Assembly: GCF_019266065.1 (NCBI RefSeq) | Contig: NZ_LPNR01000087.1 | Coordinates: 1 to 63,577, forward strand | Source of the DNA: Nocardia sp. MH4 | Lineage (GTDB): Bacteria > Actinomycetota > Actinomycetes > Mycobacteriales > Mycobacteriaceae | Length of the DNA: 63,577 nt | Direction: 5' to 3' | Shown: piece after piece, positions 40,891 through 51,682 of the stretch | Layout: the number at the start of each line of letters is the position of its first letter | Position numbering within the stretch: position 1 is the stretch's first letter | The notes under the pieces: model-generated | What the model saw: only the letters and a program-made list of their open reading frames with translations | What the model was told of the DNA's origin: nothing | The model's database searches: none | Position numbers and translations under genes: made by a program

Positions 40891-42230
40891 CGAAGCCACA
40901 GTTGACCGAGTCGACCGAAACCACTGACGACGTCTCCACCGCCGGTGGTGTGCGCCGCACCGTGCTCCCCGGTGGGCTGCGCGTGGTGACCGAGCACGTG
41001 CCCGGCGTGCGCTCGGCCTCCATCGGGGTGTGGGTCGGCGTCGGCTCGCGCGACGAGGGGCCCACCGTGGCCGGCGCGGCGCACTTCCTCGAACACCTGC
41101 TGTTCAAGGCGACGCCCACCCGCTCGGCGCTCGACATCGCCCAGACCATGGACGCCGTCGGCGGCGAACTCAACGCGTTCACCGCCAAGGAACAGACCTG
41201 CTACTACGCCCACGTCATCGACGAGGACCTGCCGCTGGCCGTGGAACTGGTCGCCGACGTGGTGCTCAACGGCCTGTGCCGGGCCGTCGACGTCGACGTG
41301 GAGCGGCAGGTGGTGCTCGAGGAGATCGCCATGCGCGACGACGACCCCGAGGACCTGGTCGCCGACTCCTTCCTCACCGCGCTGTTCGGTGACCACCCGA
41401 TCGGGCGCCCGGTGATCGGCACCGTCGAATCCATCGAGGGCATGCAGGCCGCCCAGTTGCGCGGGTTCCACCAGCGCCGCTACCGGCCGGACCGGATGGT
41501 CGTCGCGGTGGCGGGCAATGTCGACCACGACCGCACCGTCGAACTGGTGCACCGCGCGTTCGGGCCGCGCCTGGACGCCACCGCCGAACCGGCGCCGCGC
41601 CGTGAGGGCAGGTTCCGCGCGCAGACCGCGCCCAGCCTGGTCCGGATCAATCGCGACAGCGAACAGACCCACCTGGTCTTCGGGGTGCGCGCGTTCGGCA
41701 GGCACGAGGGACAGCAGCGCTGGCCGCTGTCGGTGCTCAACACCATCGTCGGCGGCGGCCTGAGTTCACGGCTGTTCCAGCGCATCCGGGAGGAACGCGG
41801 CCTGGCGTACTCGGTGTACTCGAGCGTCGACACCTTCGCCGACACCGGCGCGTTCTCGGTCTACCTCGGCTGCCAGCCCGAAAACCTCGCCCAGGTCACG
41901 ACATTGGCGCGCGACGTGCTCGTCGACGTGGCCACCAACGGGGTCACCGACGCCGAATGCGCCCGCGCCAAGGGCTCGTTGCGCGGCGGGCTGGTCCTCG
42001 GCCTCGAGGACTCCGCCTCGCGGATGAACCGCATCGGCCGCAGCGAACTGAGCTACGGCAACCACCGCAGCGTCTCGGCCACCCTCGCGCGCATCGACGC
42101 CGTGACCACCGACGAGGTCAACGCCATCGCTCGCACCCTGCTCGCCCGCCCCTACGGCGCGGCGGTCGCGGGCCCCTACCAGCGCACCCGCGACCTGCCC
42201 GCCGCGGTCCGCAAACTCGTCGACCACTGA
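40887..42230 (+). CDS. pepR: M16 family zinc metallopeptidase PepR
   Basis: Processing-peptidase-like protease of 447 aa, orthologous to M. tuberculosis Rv2782c (PepR). The inverted zinc motif is HFLEH (His66 and His70, with catalytic Glu69). The downstream region includes the third ligand, in the segment ending VVLEEIAMRDDDPED. The C-terminal inactive half has the M16 signature GGGLSSRLFQRIREERGLAYSV. It is cytosolic or membrane-associated; mycobacterial PepR has been linked to cleavage of the sigma-E anti-sigma system, which I cannot verify here. GTG 40887 is used. In mycobacteria pepR follows gpsI (pnp) directly, so the NRPS separates a normally linked pair. An ArsR-type gene converges on its 3' end. 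Confidence 0.95.
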   Translation: MTKPQLTESTETTDDVSTAGGVRRTVLPGGLRVVTEHVPGVRSASIGVWVGVGSRDEGPTVAGAAHFLEHLLFKATPTRSALDIAQTMDAVGGELNAFTAKEQTCYYAHVIDEDLPLAVELVADVVLNGLCRAVDVDVERQVVLEEIAMRDDDPEDLVADSFLTALFGDHPIGRPVIGTVESIEGMQAAQLRGFHQRRYRPDRMVVAVAGNVDHDRTVELVHRAFGPRLDATAEPAPRREGRFRAQTAPSLVRINRDSEQTHLVFGVRAFGRHEGQQRWPLSVLNTIVGGGLSSRLFQRIREERGLAYSVYSSVDTFADTGAFSVYLGCQPENLAQVTTLARDVLVDVATNGVTDAECARAKGSLRGGLVLGLEDSASRMNRIGRSELSYGNHRSVSATLARIDAVTTDEVNAIARTLLARPYGAAVAGPYQRTRDLPAAVRKLVDH

Positions 42231-42276
42231 CCCACGCCCCGCCGCTCGTGGGTGCCGTAGCGGTCACCGACCCGGG

Positions 42277-42609
42277 TCAGTCCCGTGCCGCCTGGTTGGC
42301 GGCGTCGACGATGGCGGGCAGCAGACCGGGGACCGCGTCCTCGACGGCGTCGGTGCGCAGCCGCTGATAGGTCTGGCCGTCGATGGTCAGGCGCTCGATC
42401 AGGCCCGCCTCGCGCAGGATCTTGAAATGGTGGGTCGCGGTGGATTTGTTGATCGCGTCGTAGAGCGCCGAGCAGCGGACCGGGGTACCCGCGTTGGCCA
42501 TGCGGCGAACCATCTCCAGGCGGACCGGATCGTGCAAGGCGCTCAGCACAGTGGGGAGCCCGGCGACCGGCAGGGTCGGCGCCGGGGGGAGACCGTTAGC
42601 CTGTGTCAT
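42277..42609 (-). CDS. ArsR-family winged-helix repressor
   Basis: Small helix-turn-helix protein of 110 aa. The wHTH core reads LSALHDPVRLEMVRRM, then CSALYDAINKSTATHHFKILREAGLIER and a beta wing with DGQTYQRL. This is the HTH_20/ArsR fold; no cysteine pair of a metal sensor is present, so it probably responds to an organic ligand. The ATG at 42609 lies 92 bp from the divergent MFS gene, and this interval holds inverted repeats. The simplest reading is a local repressor of itself and of the exporter. Family assignment is firm; the ligand is unknown. Confidence 0.88.
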   Translation of the reverse strand: MTQANGLPPAPTLPVAGLPTVLSALHDPVRLEMVRRMANAGTPVRCSALYDAINKSTATHHFKILREAGLIERLTIDGQTYQRLRTDAVEDAVPGLLPAIVDAANQAARD

Positions 42610-42627
42610 GATCTACCTCACTCGGGG

Positions 42628-42682
42628 GTTTGATACTCATCATACTAGGCGTAGGGTCTACGTCGTTCGATGGTGATCAAAC
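42628..42682. promoter_or_regulatory. Candidate ArsR operator in the divergent interval
   Basis: GTTTGAT (42628-42634) and ATCAAAC (42676-42682) form a wide inverted repeat with further partial matches inward. Between them lies the short palindrome CGTAG-GGT-CTACG (42650-42662). These fill the space between the ArsR-type and MFS start codons. Confidence 0.5.
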
Positions 42683-42701
42683 TCTGCTGATAGGGGCTGC
42701 C

Positions 42702-43907
42702 ATGGTGGCGTCGACGATCGCTCCGGTCGAGTCGGGGAAGCGGTGGGCCTACGGGCTGGTCCTCGCGGCGAGCGCGGTGGCGCTCGGTGTCTCCGGCGCG
42801 CCCGCGCCGCTCTACGGCATCTATCAGACCGAGTGGCACCTCTCACCGCTCACCACCACCATGGTGTTCGCCGTGTACGCGGTGGCCGCCCTCGGCGCGG
42901 TGCTGGTCTCGGGCCGGATCTCGGATGTGGTCGGCCGCAAGCCCGTGATGGTGGCCGCGTTCGCGACCATGATCCTGGGCCTGGTGGTGTTCCTGCTCGC
43001 CGACTCCGTGCCGATGCTGTTGCTGGCCAGGGCATTACACGGCGCCGCGGTCGGCGCGACCGTGGTCGCGGGTGCCGCGGCCCTGCTGGACCTGCGGCCC
43101 ACACACGGCGCGCGGTCCGGTCAGCTCAGCGGGGTGGCGTTCAATGTCGGAATCGCGGTCGCGGTGCTGGGCACCGCGGTGCTCGCGCAGTACGCGCCCT
43201 CGCCGCTGCGCACGCCCTATGTGGTGATCGCGGTGATCTGCCTGGCCGCGGGTGCGGGCATCCTGGCGGTGAGCGAGCCGCACACGGCCCGGGTGAAGTC
43301 GCGGATCACGATCGCGAAACCCGCTGTCCCGCACGAGATCAGGGCCGACTTCTGGTTCTCCGCGATCGGCGTGATGGCGGCCTGGTCGGTGCTGGGTGTG
43401 CTGCTGTCGCTGTATCCGTCACTGGCCGCGGCCGAGACCGGCGTGCACAACCTGGTGTTCGGCGGCGTCGTCGTCGCGAGCACCGCGCTCGCCGCCGCGC
43501 TGGCACAGCTGTTCGCCTCGCGGATTCCGGCGCGCCGGGCCGCCGTCATCGGCGACCTCGGCATGGCCGCCGCGCTGCTGGCCACCATCCCGGCCCTGGC
43601 CACCAAGCAGCCCGCCGTCGTCGTGCTCGCCGGGCTGGTGCTCGGTGCCACCTTCGGTCTGGGCTTCGGTGGTTCGCTGCGGCATCTGTCGGAAGTCGTT
43701 CCGCCCCACCGCCGGGGCGAGACCATGTCGGCCTACTACCTGCTGGCTTACTCCGCGATGGCGTTGCCGACCCTGGCCGCGGGCTGGGCTGCCACCACCT
43801 GGGGCCTGTCGACGGTCTTCCCGTGGTTCATCGTGCTCGTCTCGGTGGCCTGCGTGCTGGCCGCGCTGCTCGGGCTCCGGGGAACCCGGGCAGCGCGGGT
43901 GAACTAA
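42702..43907 (+). CDS. MFS drug/metabolite exporter
   Basis: Twelve-helix major facilitator of 401 aa in the cytoplasmic membrane. The loop between helices 2 and 3 has the canonical GRISDVVGRKPVM motif of drug:H+ antiporters. Helix 5 has a RSGQLSGVAFNVGIAVAVLG region. The frame is open back to 42630, but ATG 42702 has AGGGG (42692-42696) just upstream, and the extra residues do not belong to the family. Divergent pairing with an ArsR-type gene suggests ligand-induced export. Its stop overlaps the convergent VOC gene (43904-43907). It is not adjacent to the NRPS gene, and I have no evidence that it exports the peptide. Confidence 0.88.
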   Translation: MVASTIAPVESGKRWAYGLVLAASAVALGVSGAPAPLYGIYQTEWHLSPLTTTMVFAVYAVAALGAVLVSGRISDVVGRKPVMVAAFATMILGLVVFLLADSVPMLLLARALHGAAVGATVVAGAAALLDLRPTHGARSGQLSGVAFNVGIAVAVLGTAVLAQYAPSPLRTPYVVIAVICLAAGAGILAVSEPHTARVKSRITIAKPAVPHEIRADFWFSAIGVMAAWSVLGVLLSLYPSLAAAETGVHNLVFGGVVVASTALAAALAQLFASRIPARRAAVIGDLGMAAALLATIPALATKQPAVVVLAGLVLGATFGLGFGGSLRHLSEVVPPHRRGETMSAYYLLAYSAMALPTLAAGWAATTWGLSTVFPWFIVLVSVACVLAALLGLRGTRAARVN

Positions 43908-44299
43908 GCGGGCCAGCCGCCGTAGGGCACGGTGATCAATTCCATGAAGTGGCCGTTGGGGTCGAGGAAATAGACCCCGCGGCCACCGTCGTTGTGATTG
44001 ATCTCGTTGACCCCGTGTTGCATCGGGTCGGCCCAATGATCCATTTCGTAGCGCTGGATCTTGGCATAGGCAGCTTCGAACTCGGATTCCGAGACGAGGA
44101 ATGCGTAATGCTGCGGCTGGATTTCGGAAACATGCGGCGGCACCTTCGCGAAATCGAAGGTGACGCCGTTGGCGACGGGGATCGGAATGAACGGACCCCA
44201 CTCTTTTCCTATGTCCAACCCGAGGAGATCCGCCCAGAATTCGGCGGTTTCCCGATTATCGCGACATCCGACAATGGTGTGATTGAACTGTACTGGCAG
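43904..44299 (-). CDS. VOC (glyoxalase/bleomycin-resistance) family protein, apparent CTG start
   Basis: Small metal-binding-fold protein of 131 aa. It has the first beta strand QFNHTIVGCRD (His as probable ligand), AEFWADLLGLDI, and the second repeat GRGVYFLDPNGHFMELITVPYG with the C-terminal Glu ligand. These features fit VOC dioxygenase- or isomerase-like proteins; no specific reaction can be named. The family N-terminus begins at the codon CTG 44299. A perfect AAGGAG (44307-44312, minus strand) lies 7 nt upstream of it. No ATG or GTG occurs near, and longer frames back to 44407 add an Arg/Pro-rich stretch without family similarity. The gene converges with the MFS gene and overlaps its last four bases. 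Confidence 0.8.
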   Translation of the reverse strand: MPVQFNHTIVGCRDNRETAEFWADLLGLDIGKEWGPFIPIPVANGVTFDFAKVPPHVSEIQPQHYAFLVSESEFEAAYAKIQRYEMDHWADPMQHGVNEINHNDGGRGVYFLDPNGHFMELITVPYGGWPA

Positions 44300-44420
44300 T
44301 GGATTTCTCCTTGTTCGTGATGGCGCCGACCCTGGGCACGGTACGAGGCGGCCGACAGGAGCACCATCACCGCGAACGAGATTAGCCACCGATCCCGGAT
44401 CGTGCAATGGCCGCGCGGGG

Positions 44421-44426
44421 TAGCGT
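44421..44426 (+). promoter_or_regulatory. Leaderless -10 element of the alcohol dehydrogenase gene
   Basis: TAGCGT lies 7 nt before ATG 44434. No Shine-Dalgarno sequence is present. Confidence 0.45.
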
Positions 44427-44433
44427 CGCGCAC

Positions 44434-46855
<2,422 letters not shown>

Positions 46856-46858
46856 CCC

Positions 46859-47311
46859 GTGGCCCGGTTGCTGCTCGTCCACCACACCCCGTCGCCGCAC
46901 ACCCAGGCGATGTTCGAAGCGGTCCTCGCCGGCGCCACCGATCCCGAGATCGAGGGTGTGGAGGTGGTGCGCCGCGCCGCCCTGGCGGTCACCGCCGTCG
47001 ACGTCCTCGAGGCCGACGGCTATCTGCTCGGCACCCCAGCCAACCTCGGCTACATGAGCGGCGCGCTCAAGCACGCCTTCGACACCGTCTACTACCCCTG
47101 CCTGGACTCGACTAGGGGTCGGCCGTTCGGCCTCTACGTCCACGGCAACGAGGGCACCGAAGGCGCCGAGAAGGGCGTCACCGCCATCACCACCGGCCTC
47201 GGCTGGGTGAAGGCGGCCGACTACGTGGTGGTGTCGGGCGCACCGACCAAACCCGACCTCGAGGCGTGCTGGAATCTCGGTGCGACGGTCGCGGCGCAGT
47301 TGATGGCCTGA
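46859..47311 (+). CDS. Flavodoxin-like FMN protein (Rv2771c family)
   Basis: Flavodoxin-fold protein of 150 aa. The phosphate-binding start is VARLLLVHHTPSPHTQAM, with a loop after strand 1 that binds the FMN phosphate. LGTPANLGYMSGALKHAFDTVYY is the NADPH-dependent FMN reductase/WrbA-like signature. The protein is probably a cytosolic quinone or flavin reductase, but the electron donor and substrate are not evident. It follows the membrane-protein gene after three bases and uses GTG 46859. The three-gene order dapB, membrane protein, flavodoxin-like protein matches M. tuberculosis Rv2773c-Rv2771c. Co-transcription with dapB is likely. Confidence 0.88.
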   Translation: MARLLLVHHTPSPHTQAMFEAVLAGATDPEIEGVEVVRRAALAVTAVDVLEADGYLLGTPANLGYMSGALKHAFDTVYYPCLDSTRGRPFGLYVHGNEGTEGAEKGVTAITTGLGWVKAADYVVVSGAPTKPDLEACWNLGATVAAQLMA

Positions 47312-47528
47312 GCCGGCGCGCTCCCCACCGCCGAACCCCCGAGGCCGGTGAGCAGTCGGTGGGGACGCCGTGGCCGCATCGGCTGAGGCCGCGTACCCCC
47401 GCGACGTGGGCGGATCGGCGTGGCCCCGAATTCTGGTGGGCTGACAGTCGGCGGTCCGATGCGGTAGAACTCGACACCGACGGGTTGCGGGCTGGCCGCG
47501 GATGGGTGTTCGAGATGGGGAGTGGTCG

Positions 47529-48203
47529 GTGAGCGAGTTGCAGCAGACTCCGGCGGTACGGCGGATCGGACTGGTCGAGGACCACGAGTCCGTCGCGATC
47601 GGGCTGGCGGCCATGCTCGGGCCCGAACCCGATCTGGACCTGGTCGCGACCGCCGATACCGTGGCCGGGCTGCTCGCCGCCGACGACGCCCTCGACCTGG
47701 TCGTGCTCGACCTGCGCCTACCCGACGGCTCGACGCCCGAGGACAACGTCACCACGCTGCGCGAACGCGGCATCGAGGTACTGGTGTTCACCGGTGCCGA
47801 CAACGCGTTCCTGGTGCGTTCGGCGGCGAAGGCGGGCGTGCTCGGGGTGCTGCGCAAGTCCGAGAGCGTGGCGACCGTGGTCGCGGCGGTGCGCCGGGCC
47901 GCCTCCGGGGAACAGGTCGTCACCACCGACTGGGCCGCCGCGATCGACGGCGATCCGCAGCTGTCCGACGTCGGGCTCAGCCCGCGTCAGGAGGAAGTGC
48001 TCATGCTGTACGCCTCGGGGGAGAAGGCGTCGCGGGTGGCCCGGCTGACCGGCCTGTCCGAGCAGACCGTCAACGACTATCTCGGCCGCATCCGGCAGAA
48101 ATACGCGGACGCGGGCAGGCCCGCCCCGACCAAGACCGACCTGTACAAACGGGCCGTCGAGGACGGCTGGCTGCCCGTGCCGGAACGTCAGCAGCGCACG
48201 TGA
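47529..48203 (+). CDS. NarL/LuxR-type response regulator
   Basis: Two-component regulator of 224 aa. The receiver domain has Glu17-Asp18 in GLVEDHES, the phospho-acceptor Asp61 in VVLDLRLPDG, a switch Thr in VFTGAD, and Lys in VLRKSES. The C-terminal helix-turn-helix reads LSPRQEEVLMLYASGEKASRVARLTGLSEQTVNDYLGRIR. GTG 47529 is preferred over ATG 47502 because GGGGAG (47516-47521) is 7 nt upstream. The stop overlaps the sensor gene start (GTGA). The LuxR domain resembles a class in which regulation depends on a paired HisKA_3-type kinase. Targets are unknown. Confidence 0.92.
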   Translation: MSELQQTPAVRRIGLVEDHESVAIGLAAMLGPEPDLDLVATADTVAGLLAADDALDLVVLDLRLPDGSTPEDNVTTLRERGIEVLVFTGADNAFLVRSAAKAGVLGVLRKSESVATVVAAVRRAASGEQVVTTDWAAAIDGDPQLSDVGLSPRQEEVLMLYASGEKASRVARLTGLSEQTVNDYLGRIRQKYADAGRPAPTKTDLYKRAVEDGWLPVPERQQRT

Positions 48204-49420
48204 CCGCCACCGCGGTCCGCCCGGCAGCCGGGCCCGTCGCGGTGGACACCGAGCTCTCCCGGGCGGCGACCGATCAGATCCTGCGCCGGCTCGGCGTCGT
48301 CATCGGCGTCGGCGCGATCATCGTGATGACCCTCGAACTACCCGCCGTGCTGATCCAGCCGATCAACCGCTCGGTGTGGCCCGAGGTGCACCTGGTTGCC
48401 GCGTACCTGTTCTTCGCGCCGCTGGCGATCGTGTCGGCGCGCGGGCCGGTCACCGCGATCCGCGGGGTCGCCGCGGCGGCCGCGATCTGCTATCTGGCGG
48501 CCACCGTGACGACGCCGCTGGTGTATTCGGTGGTGACGGTCGGATCGTTCGCGTCGTGGCCGTATCGCGGGCTGGTCCTCGGGGTGATGGCCGGCGGTCT
48601 GGCCTGGTCGGTGCGCACGGCCTCGTGCTTCGCGGCGGTGCTGGCCGTGGCCACCAGCGCGTCCAATGCCGCGGTGGTGCCGGACAGTTCGGCGTGGGCG
48701 CTGTTCGGCGACGTCACCAGGGCGCTCGGGGTGGCCGCGCTGTTCCTGTGGTGCGTGGTCTACGCGCGCACCGCCGCCGAGCGGGTCGACAGGGAGGCCG
48801 TCCGGCAGCGCTCACGCGCGGCGACAGTCGCCGCGACGGCGGCCCGGGAACGCGAGGCCGCCCGCTTCGCCGCGCTCATCCACGACGCGGTGCTGTCGAC
48901 CCTGCTGGAGGCATCGCGCACGACGGGCTCCACCGCGGCGCTGTCCGCGCAGGCGACCCGCACCCTCGACCAGCTCGAACAGGCGCGCAGCGCACCGGAA
49001 ATCGATCATCTCGACGCCGCCGCGGCGGTGGAGTTCCTGCGCGCCGCGGTGCGCGAGGTCGATCCCGACGTGCCGGTCCAGGCGGCGCGACGCGGCGCGG
49101 ATCTGTGCCTGCCGCTGGAATCGGCGCAGGTGCTGGGCGCGGCGCTGAGCGAGGCCGTGCGCAACAGCGTGCGCCACGCCGACGTGGCGGGCAGGCGGGT
49201 GCGTCGCGAGGTGGCCGTCACCGTGGCCACCGGCGGCATCAAGGTGGTGCTCTCCGACGACGGCGCCGGCTTCGACCCGGCCCGGGTGCCCGCCGACCGG
49301 ATGGGCATCGCCGGCAGCATCCTGGGCCGGATGCGCACGCTGCCGGGCGGGGCGGCCTTCGTCGAGTCGGCCCCCGGCACCGGCACCGTGGTGACCCTGG
49401 TGTGGGGCAGCCATGGCTGA
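48200..49420 (+). CDS. Membrane sensor histidine kinase (NarX/DesK type)
   Basis: Sensor of 406 aa with about six transmembrane helices in the first 190 residues and little extracytoplasmic sequence, so it probably senses within or at the membrane. The dimerisation helix holds His228 in AALIHDAVLSTLLEAS, the HisKA_3-like phosphorylation site. The ATPase domain has the N box (SEAVRNSVRHAD, Asn322) and G box (SDDGAGFDP), then GMRMRTLPGG-like G2. It starts at GTG 48200, overlapping the regulator stop by four bases, and ends eight bases inside the next gene. Gene overlap indicates a single mRNA. Signal unknown. Confidence 0.9.
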   Translation: MTATAVRPAAGPVAVDTELSRAATDQILRRLGVVIGVGAIIVMTLELPAVLIQPINRSVWPEVHLVAAYLFFAPLAIVSARGPVTAIRGVAAAAAICYLAATVTTPLVYSVVTVGSFASWPYRGLVLGVMAGGLAWSVRTASCFAAVLAVATSASNAAVVPDSSAWALFGDVTRALGVAALFLWCVVYARTAAERVDREAVRQRSRAATVAATAAREREAARFAALIHDAVLSTLLEASRTTGSTAALSAQATRTLDQLEQARSAPEIDHLDAAAAVEFLRAAVREVDPDVPVQAARRGADLCLPLESAQVLGAALSEAVRNSVRHADVAGRRVRREVAVTVATGGIKVVLSDDGAGFDPARVPADRMGIAGSILGRMRTLPGGAAFVESAPGTGTVVTLVWGSHG

Positions 49421-50438
49421 GCGGGACCTGCCCTTCGGCATGCGCGACCTGTTCGGCCTCAGCGACGGCATGGCCTGGCTGTTCGTGGTGATCTTCGAAG
49501 CCACCATCGTCATGTACCTGCGGGTGAACTTCGACATCGTCCCACCGATCCCGGCCGCCGTCGCGCTGGTGCTGATGGCCGTGGCCGCGCTGGTCGTGCT
49601 GGTCTTCCCGGTGGATCCGCTGCCGTGGCCCGCCACCGCCTACGTCGCCTGCGCGGGACCGGCCGCGATGGCGCTGACGGTGCCGTGGATCGAGAATCCC
49701 ACGGGGTTCTCGCATCAGCTGTGGACCGCCTACCCGACCTCGTATCTGCTGGCGATGCTGGTGCTGCGCGGGCGGATCCTGTCGGCCTGGCTCGGTGTCG
49801 CGGCCGCCGCGACGGTGCTCGTCACGATGGGGGTGTTCACCACCTGGCATCCGGAGACGGTGGTGCGGGCGCTGACCCCGGTCGCCACCGTCGGCGTGGT
49901 GACGGTGTTCATGGCGATCGTGCGGCCCACCCAGCGCTCGCTGCGGGAATTGCGCGGCCAGGCCAACCGGCGCGCGGCCACCGAGGCGGCACTGGCCGCG
50001 GCGGGCGCCGAACGCGACCGGCAGCTGACCCGCCTGGACCTGCTCGCCCGGCCGATACTCGCGCGCATCGCCGAGGGCGCCCATCTCACCGACGACGAAC
50101 GCGAACAGTGCCGACTGCTCGAGGCCGAACTCCGCGACGGACTGCGCGCGCCCGAACTGGTCACCGAACAGCTCAGCGCCGCCGCGCGCGCGGCTCGCGC
50201 GCGCGGGGTGGAGGTCACCCTGCTCGACGACGGTGGCTTCCGCGGCGTGCCGACCTGGGTGCGCCACAACGTCATCGATGCCGCGGTCGAGGCCCTCGAC
50301 AGCGCCGAGGAGGGCACGGTCACGGTGCGGGTGCTGCCGATCGGGCGGCGCTGGGTGGCGACCGTGCTGGCCGCCGCCGCGGCCGGTGACCGGCGCACCG
50401 AGATCGACACCGCGGGCGTCGTACGGGTCTCCACCTGA
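49413..50438 (+). CDS. Degenerate histidine-kinase-like membrane protein
   Basis: Membrane protein of 341 aa with about five or six helices in residues 15-170, followed by a coiled-coil helix (EAALAAAGAERDRQLTRLDLL) and an ATPase-like tail. The tail keeps strand order (WVRHNVIDAAVEALDSA) but lacks the His phospho-acceptor, the D-x-G-x-G box and the nucleotide-binding asparagine. It resembles the preceding kinase but should not phosphorylate. Because it overlaps the kinase gene by eight bases, it is likely a stoichiometric partner, such as a co-sensor or inhibitor of the kinase. I do not know a characterised example. Start ATG 49413. Confidence 0.75.
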   Translation: MAERDLPFGMRDLFGLSDGMAWLFVVIFEATIVMYLRVNFDIVPPIPAAVALVLMAVAALVVLVFPVDPLPWPATAYVACAGPAAMALTVPWIENPTGFSHQLWTAYPTSYLLAMLVLRGRILSAWLGVAAAATVLVTMGVFTTWHPETVVRALTPVATVGVVTVFMAIVRPTQRSLRELRGQANRRAATEAALAAAGAERDRQLTRLDLLARPILARIAEGAHLTDDEREQCRLLEAELRDGLRAPELVTEQLSAAARAARARGVEVTLLDDGGFRGVPTWVRHNVIDAAVEALDSAEEGTVTVRVLPIGRRWVATVLAAAAAGDRRTEIDTAGVVRVST

Positions 50439-50478
50439 GCCGCGCGCACCTGTCGTACCCCTGTGTCAGGCTGAGGGA

Positions 50479-51678
50479 ATGCAGCGGATGAATGCGGCGA
50501 CGGCCCGGCGGATCGCGCTGGCCGCGCAGGGTTTCGGCAAACGTCGCCCGGCCAACCCGAACCGGCGCTCCGTCCTCGACGTCGTCGCCAGAACCCGTCT
50601 GCTGCAATTGGATTCGGTCTCGGCGGTGGTGCGCGCGCACTACGCGCCGGTGTTCAGCCGGATCGGTCCCTACGACCGCACGCTGCTGGAGAAGGCGGCA
50701 TGGAGCGACAGCCCGCGGGCCCGGCGCGGCCTGGTCGAGTACTGGGCGCACGAGGCGGCGCTCATCCCGGTCGCGGACTGGCCGTTACTGCGCTGGCGGA
50801 TGGCCGAGTACCGGCACGGGCGCTGGTCGGGCATGCGCAAGGTCATCGAACGAAATCCGACCTTGGGTAAAGACATTCTCGATGTCGTCACCGAGCTCGG
50901 CGCGTCCAGCGCGGGCGAGATCGAACGTCATCTGGAGCTGGACAAGCCGCGCCCCAAAGGCACCTGGTGGAATCTGAGCGACACCAAGATGGTGTGCGAG
51001 CAGCTCTTCGCCGCCGGCGAGCTGTCCATCGCGCGCCGGGCCGGGTTCACCCGCCAGTACGACCTGACCGAACGCGTCGTTCCGGCCGATGTCCTGGACC
51101 GCGAGATCGGCGAGGACGAGGCCGTCCGCGAGCTGCTGCGCCGGTCCGCCCGCGCGCTCGGCATCGGCACCGAGCCCGACCTGCGCGACTACTACCGCCT
51201 GAACCGGCGCCAGAGCGCCCCCGCCATCGCCGATCTCGTCGACGCGGGCGAGTTGATTCCGGTCGACGTCGACGGCTGGGATGCGCCCGCCTACCTGCAT
51301 CCGGAGGCGAGCACCCCGCGCCGGATCACCGGCGCCGCCCTGCTGTGCCCGTTCGACCCGCTGATCTTCTTCCGCCCACGCACGCAGCGGATCTTCGACT
51401 TCCACTACCGCATCGAGATCTACACGCCGGAACCCCAACGGGTGCACGGCTATTACGTCTTCCCGTTCCTGCTCGACGGTGCGCTCGTCGGCCGGGTCGA
51501 CCTGCGCGCCGAGCGGGGCAGCGGCAGGCTGCTCGCGCCCGGCGCGTTCGCCGAACCGGGCTACGCGACGGCCGAGACCGCGCACGCGTTGCGCGGCGCG
51601 CTGCGGGAGATGGCCGACTGGCTCGAACTCGACGACGTCGTCATCGGCGAGCGCGGCGACCTGGCCCCGCTGCTGTGA
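50479..51678 (+). CDS. Winged-helix AlkZ/YcaQ-type DNA glycosylase-like protein
   Basis: HTH_42 (DUF1006) family protein of 399 aa. AlkZ and YcaQ members unhook interstrand DNA crosslinks and remove bulky N-alkyl purines. The catalytic Q-x-(Q/D) motif is Q43-L44-D45 in LLQLDSVSAVVRAHY, the Q-phi-D variant reported for E. coli YcaQ-like rather than AlkZ self-resistance enzymes. Three winged-helix repeats follow, ending with GRVDLRAERGSGRLL. ATG 50479 has GAGGGA adjacent. AlkZ-type genes often give self-resistance to DNA-alkylating natural products, but nothing nearby makes such a compound. A general repair role is more likely here. Confidence 0.85.
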   Translation: MQRMNAATARRIALAAQGFGKRRPANPNRRSVLDVVARTRLLQLDSVSAVVRAHYAPVFSRIGPYDRTLLEKAAWSDSPRARRGLVEYWAHEAALIPVADWPLLRWRMAEYRHGRWSGMRKVIERNPTLGKDILDVVTELGASSAGEIERHLELDKPRPKGTWWNLSDTKMVCEQLFAAGELSIARRAGFTRQYDLTERVVPADVLDREIGEDEAVRELLRRSARALGIGTEPDLRDYYRLNRRQSAPAIADLVDAGELIPVDVDGWDAPAYLHPEASTPRRITGAALLCPFDPLIFFRPRTQRIFDFHYRIEIYTPEPQRVHGYYVFPFLLDGALVGRVDLRAERGSGRLLAPGAFAEPGYATAETAHALRGALREMADWLELDDVVIGERGDLAPLL

Positions 51679-51682
51679 CCGG

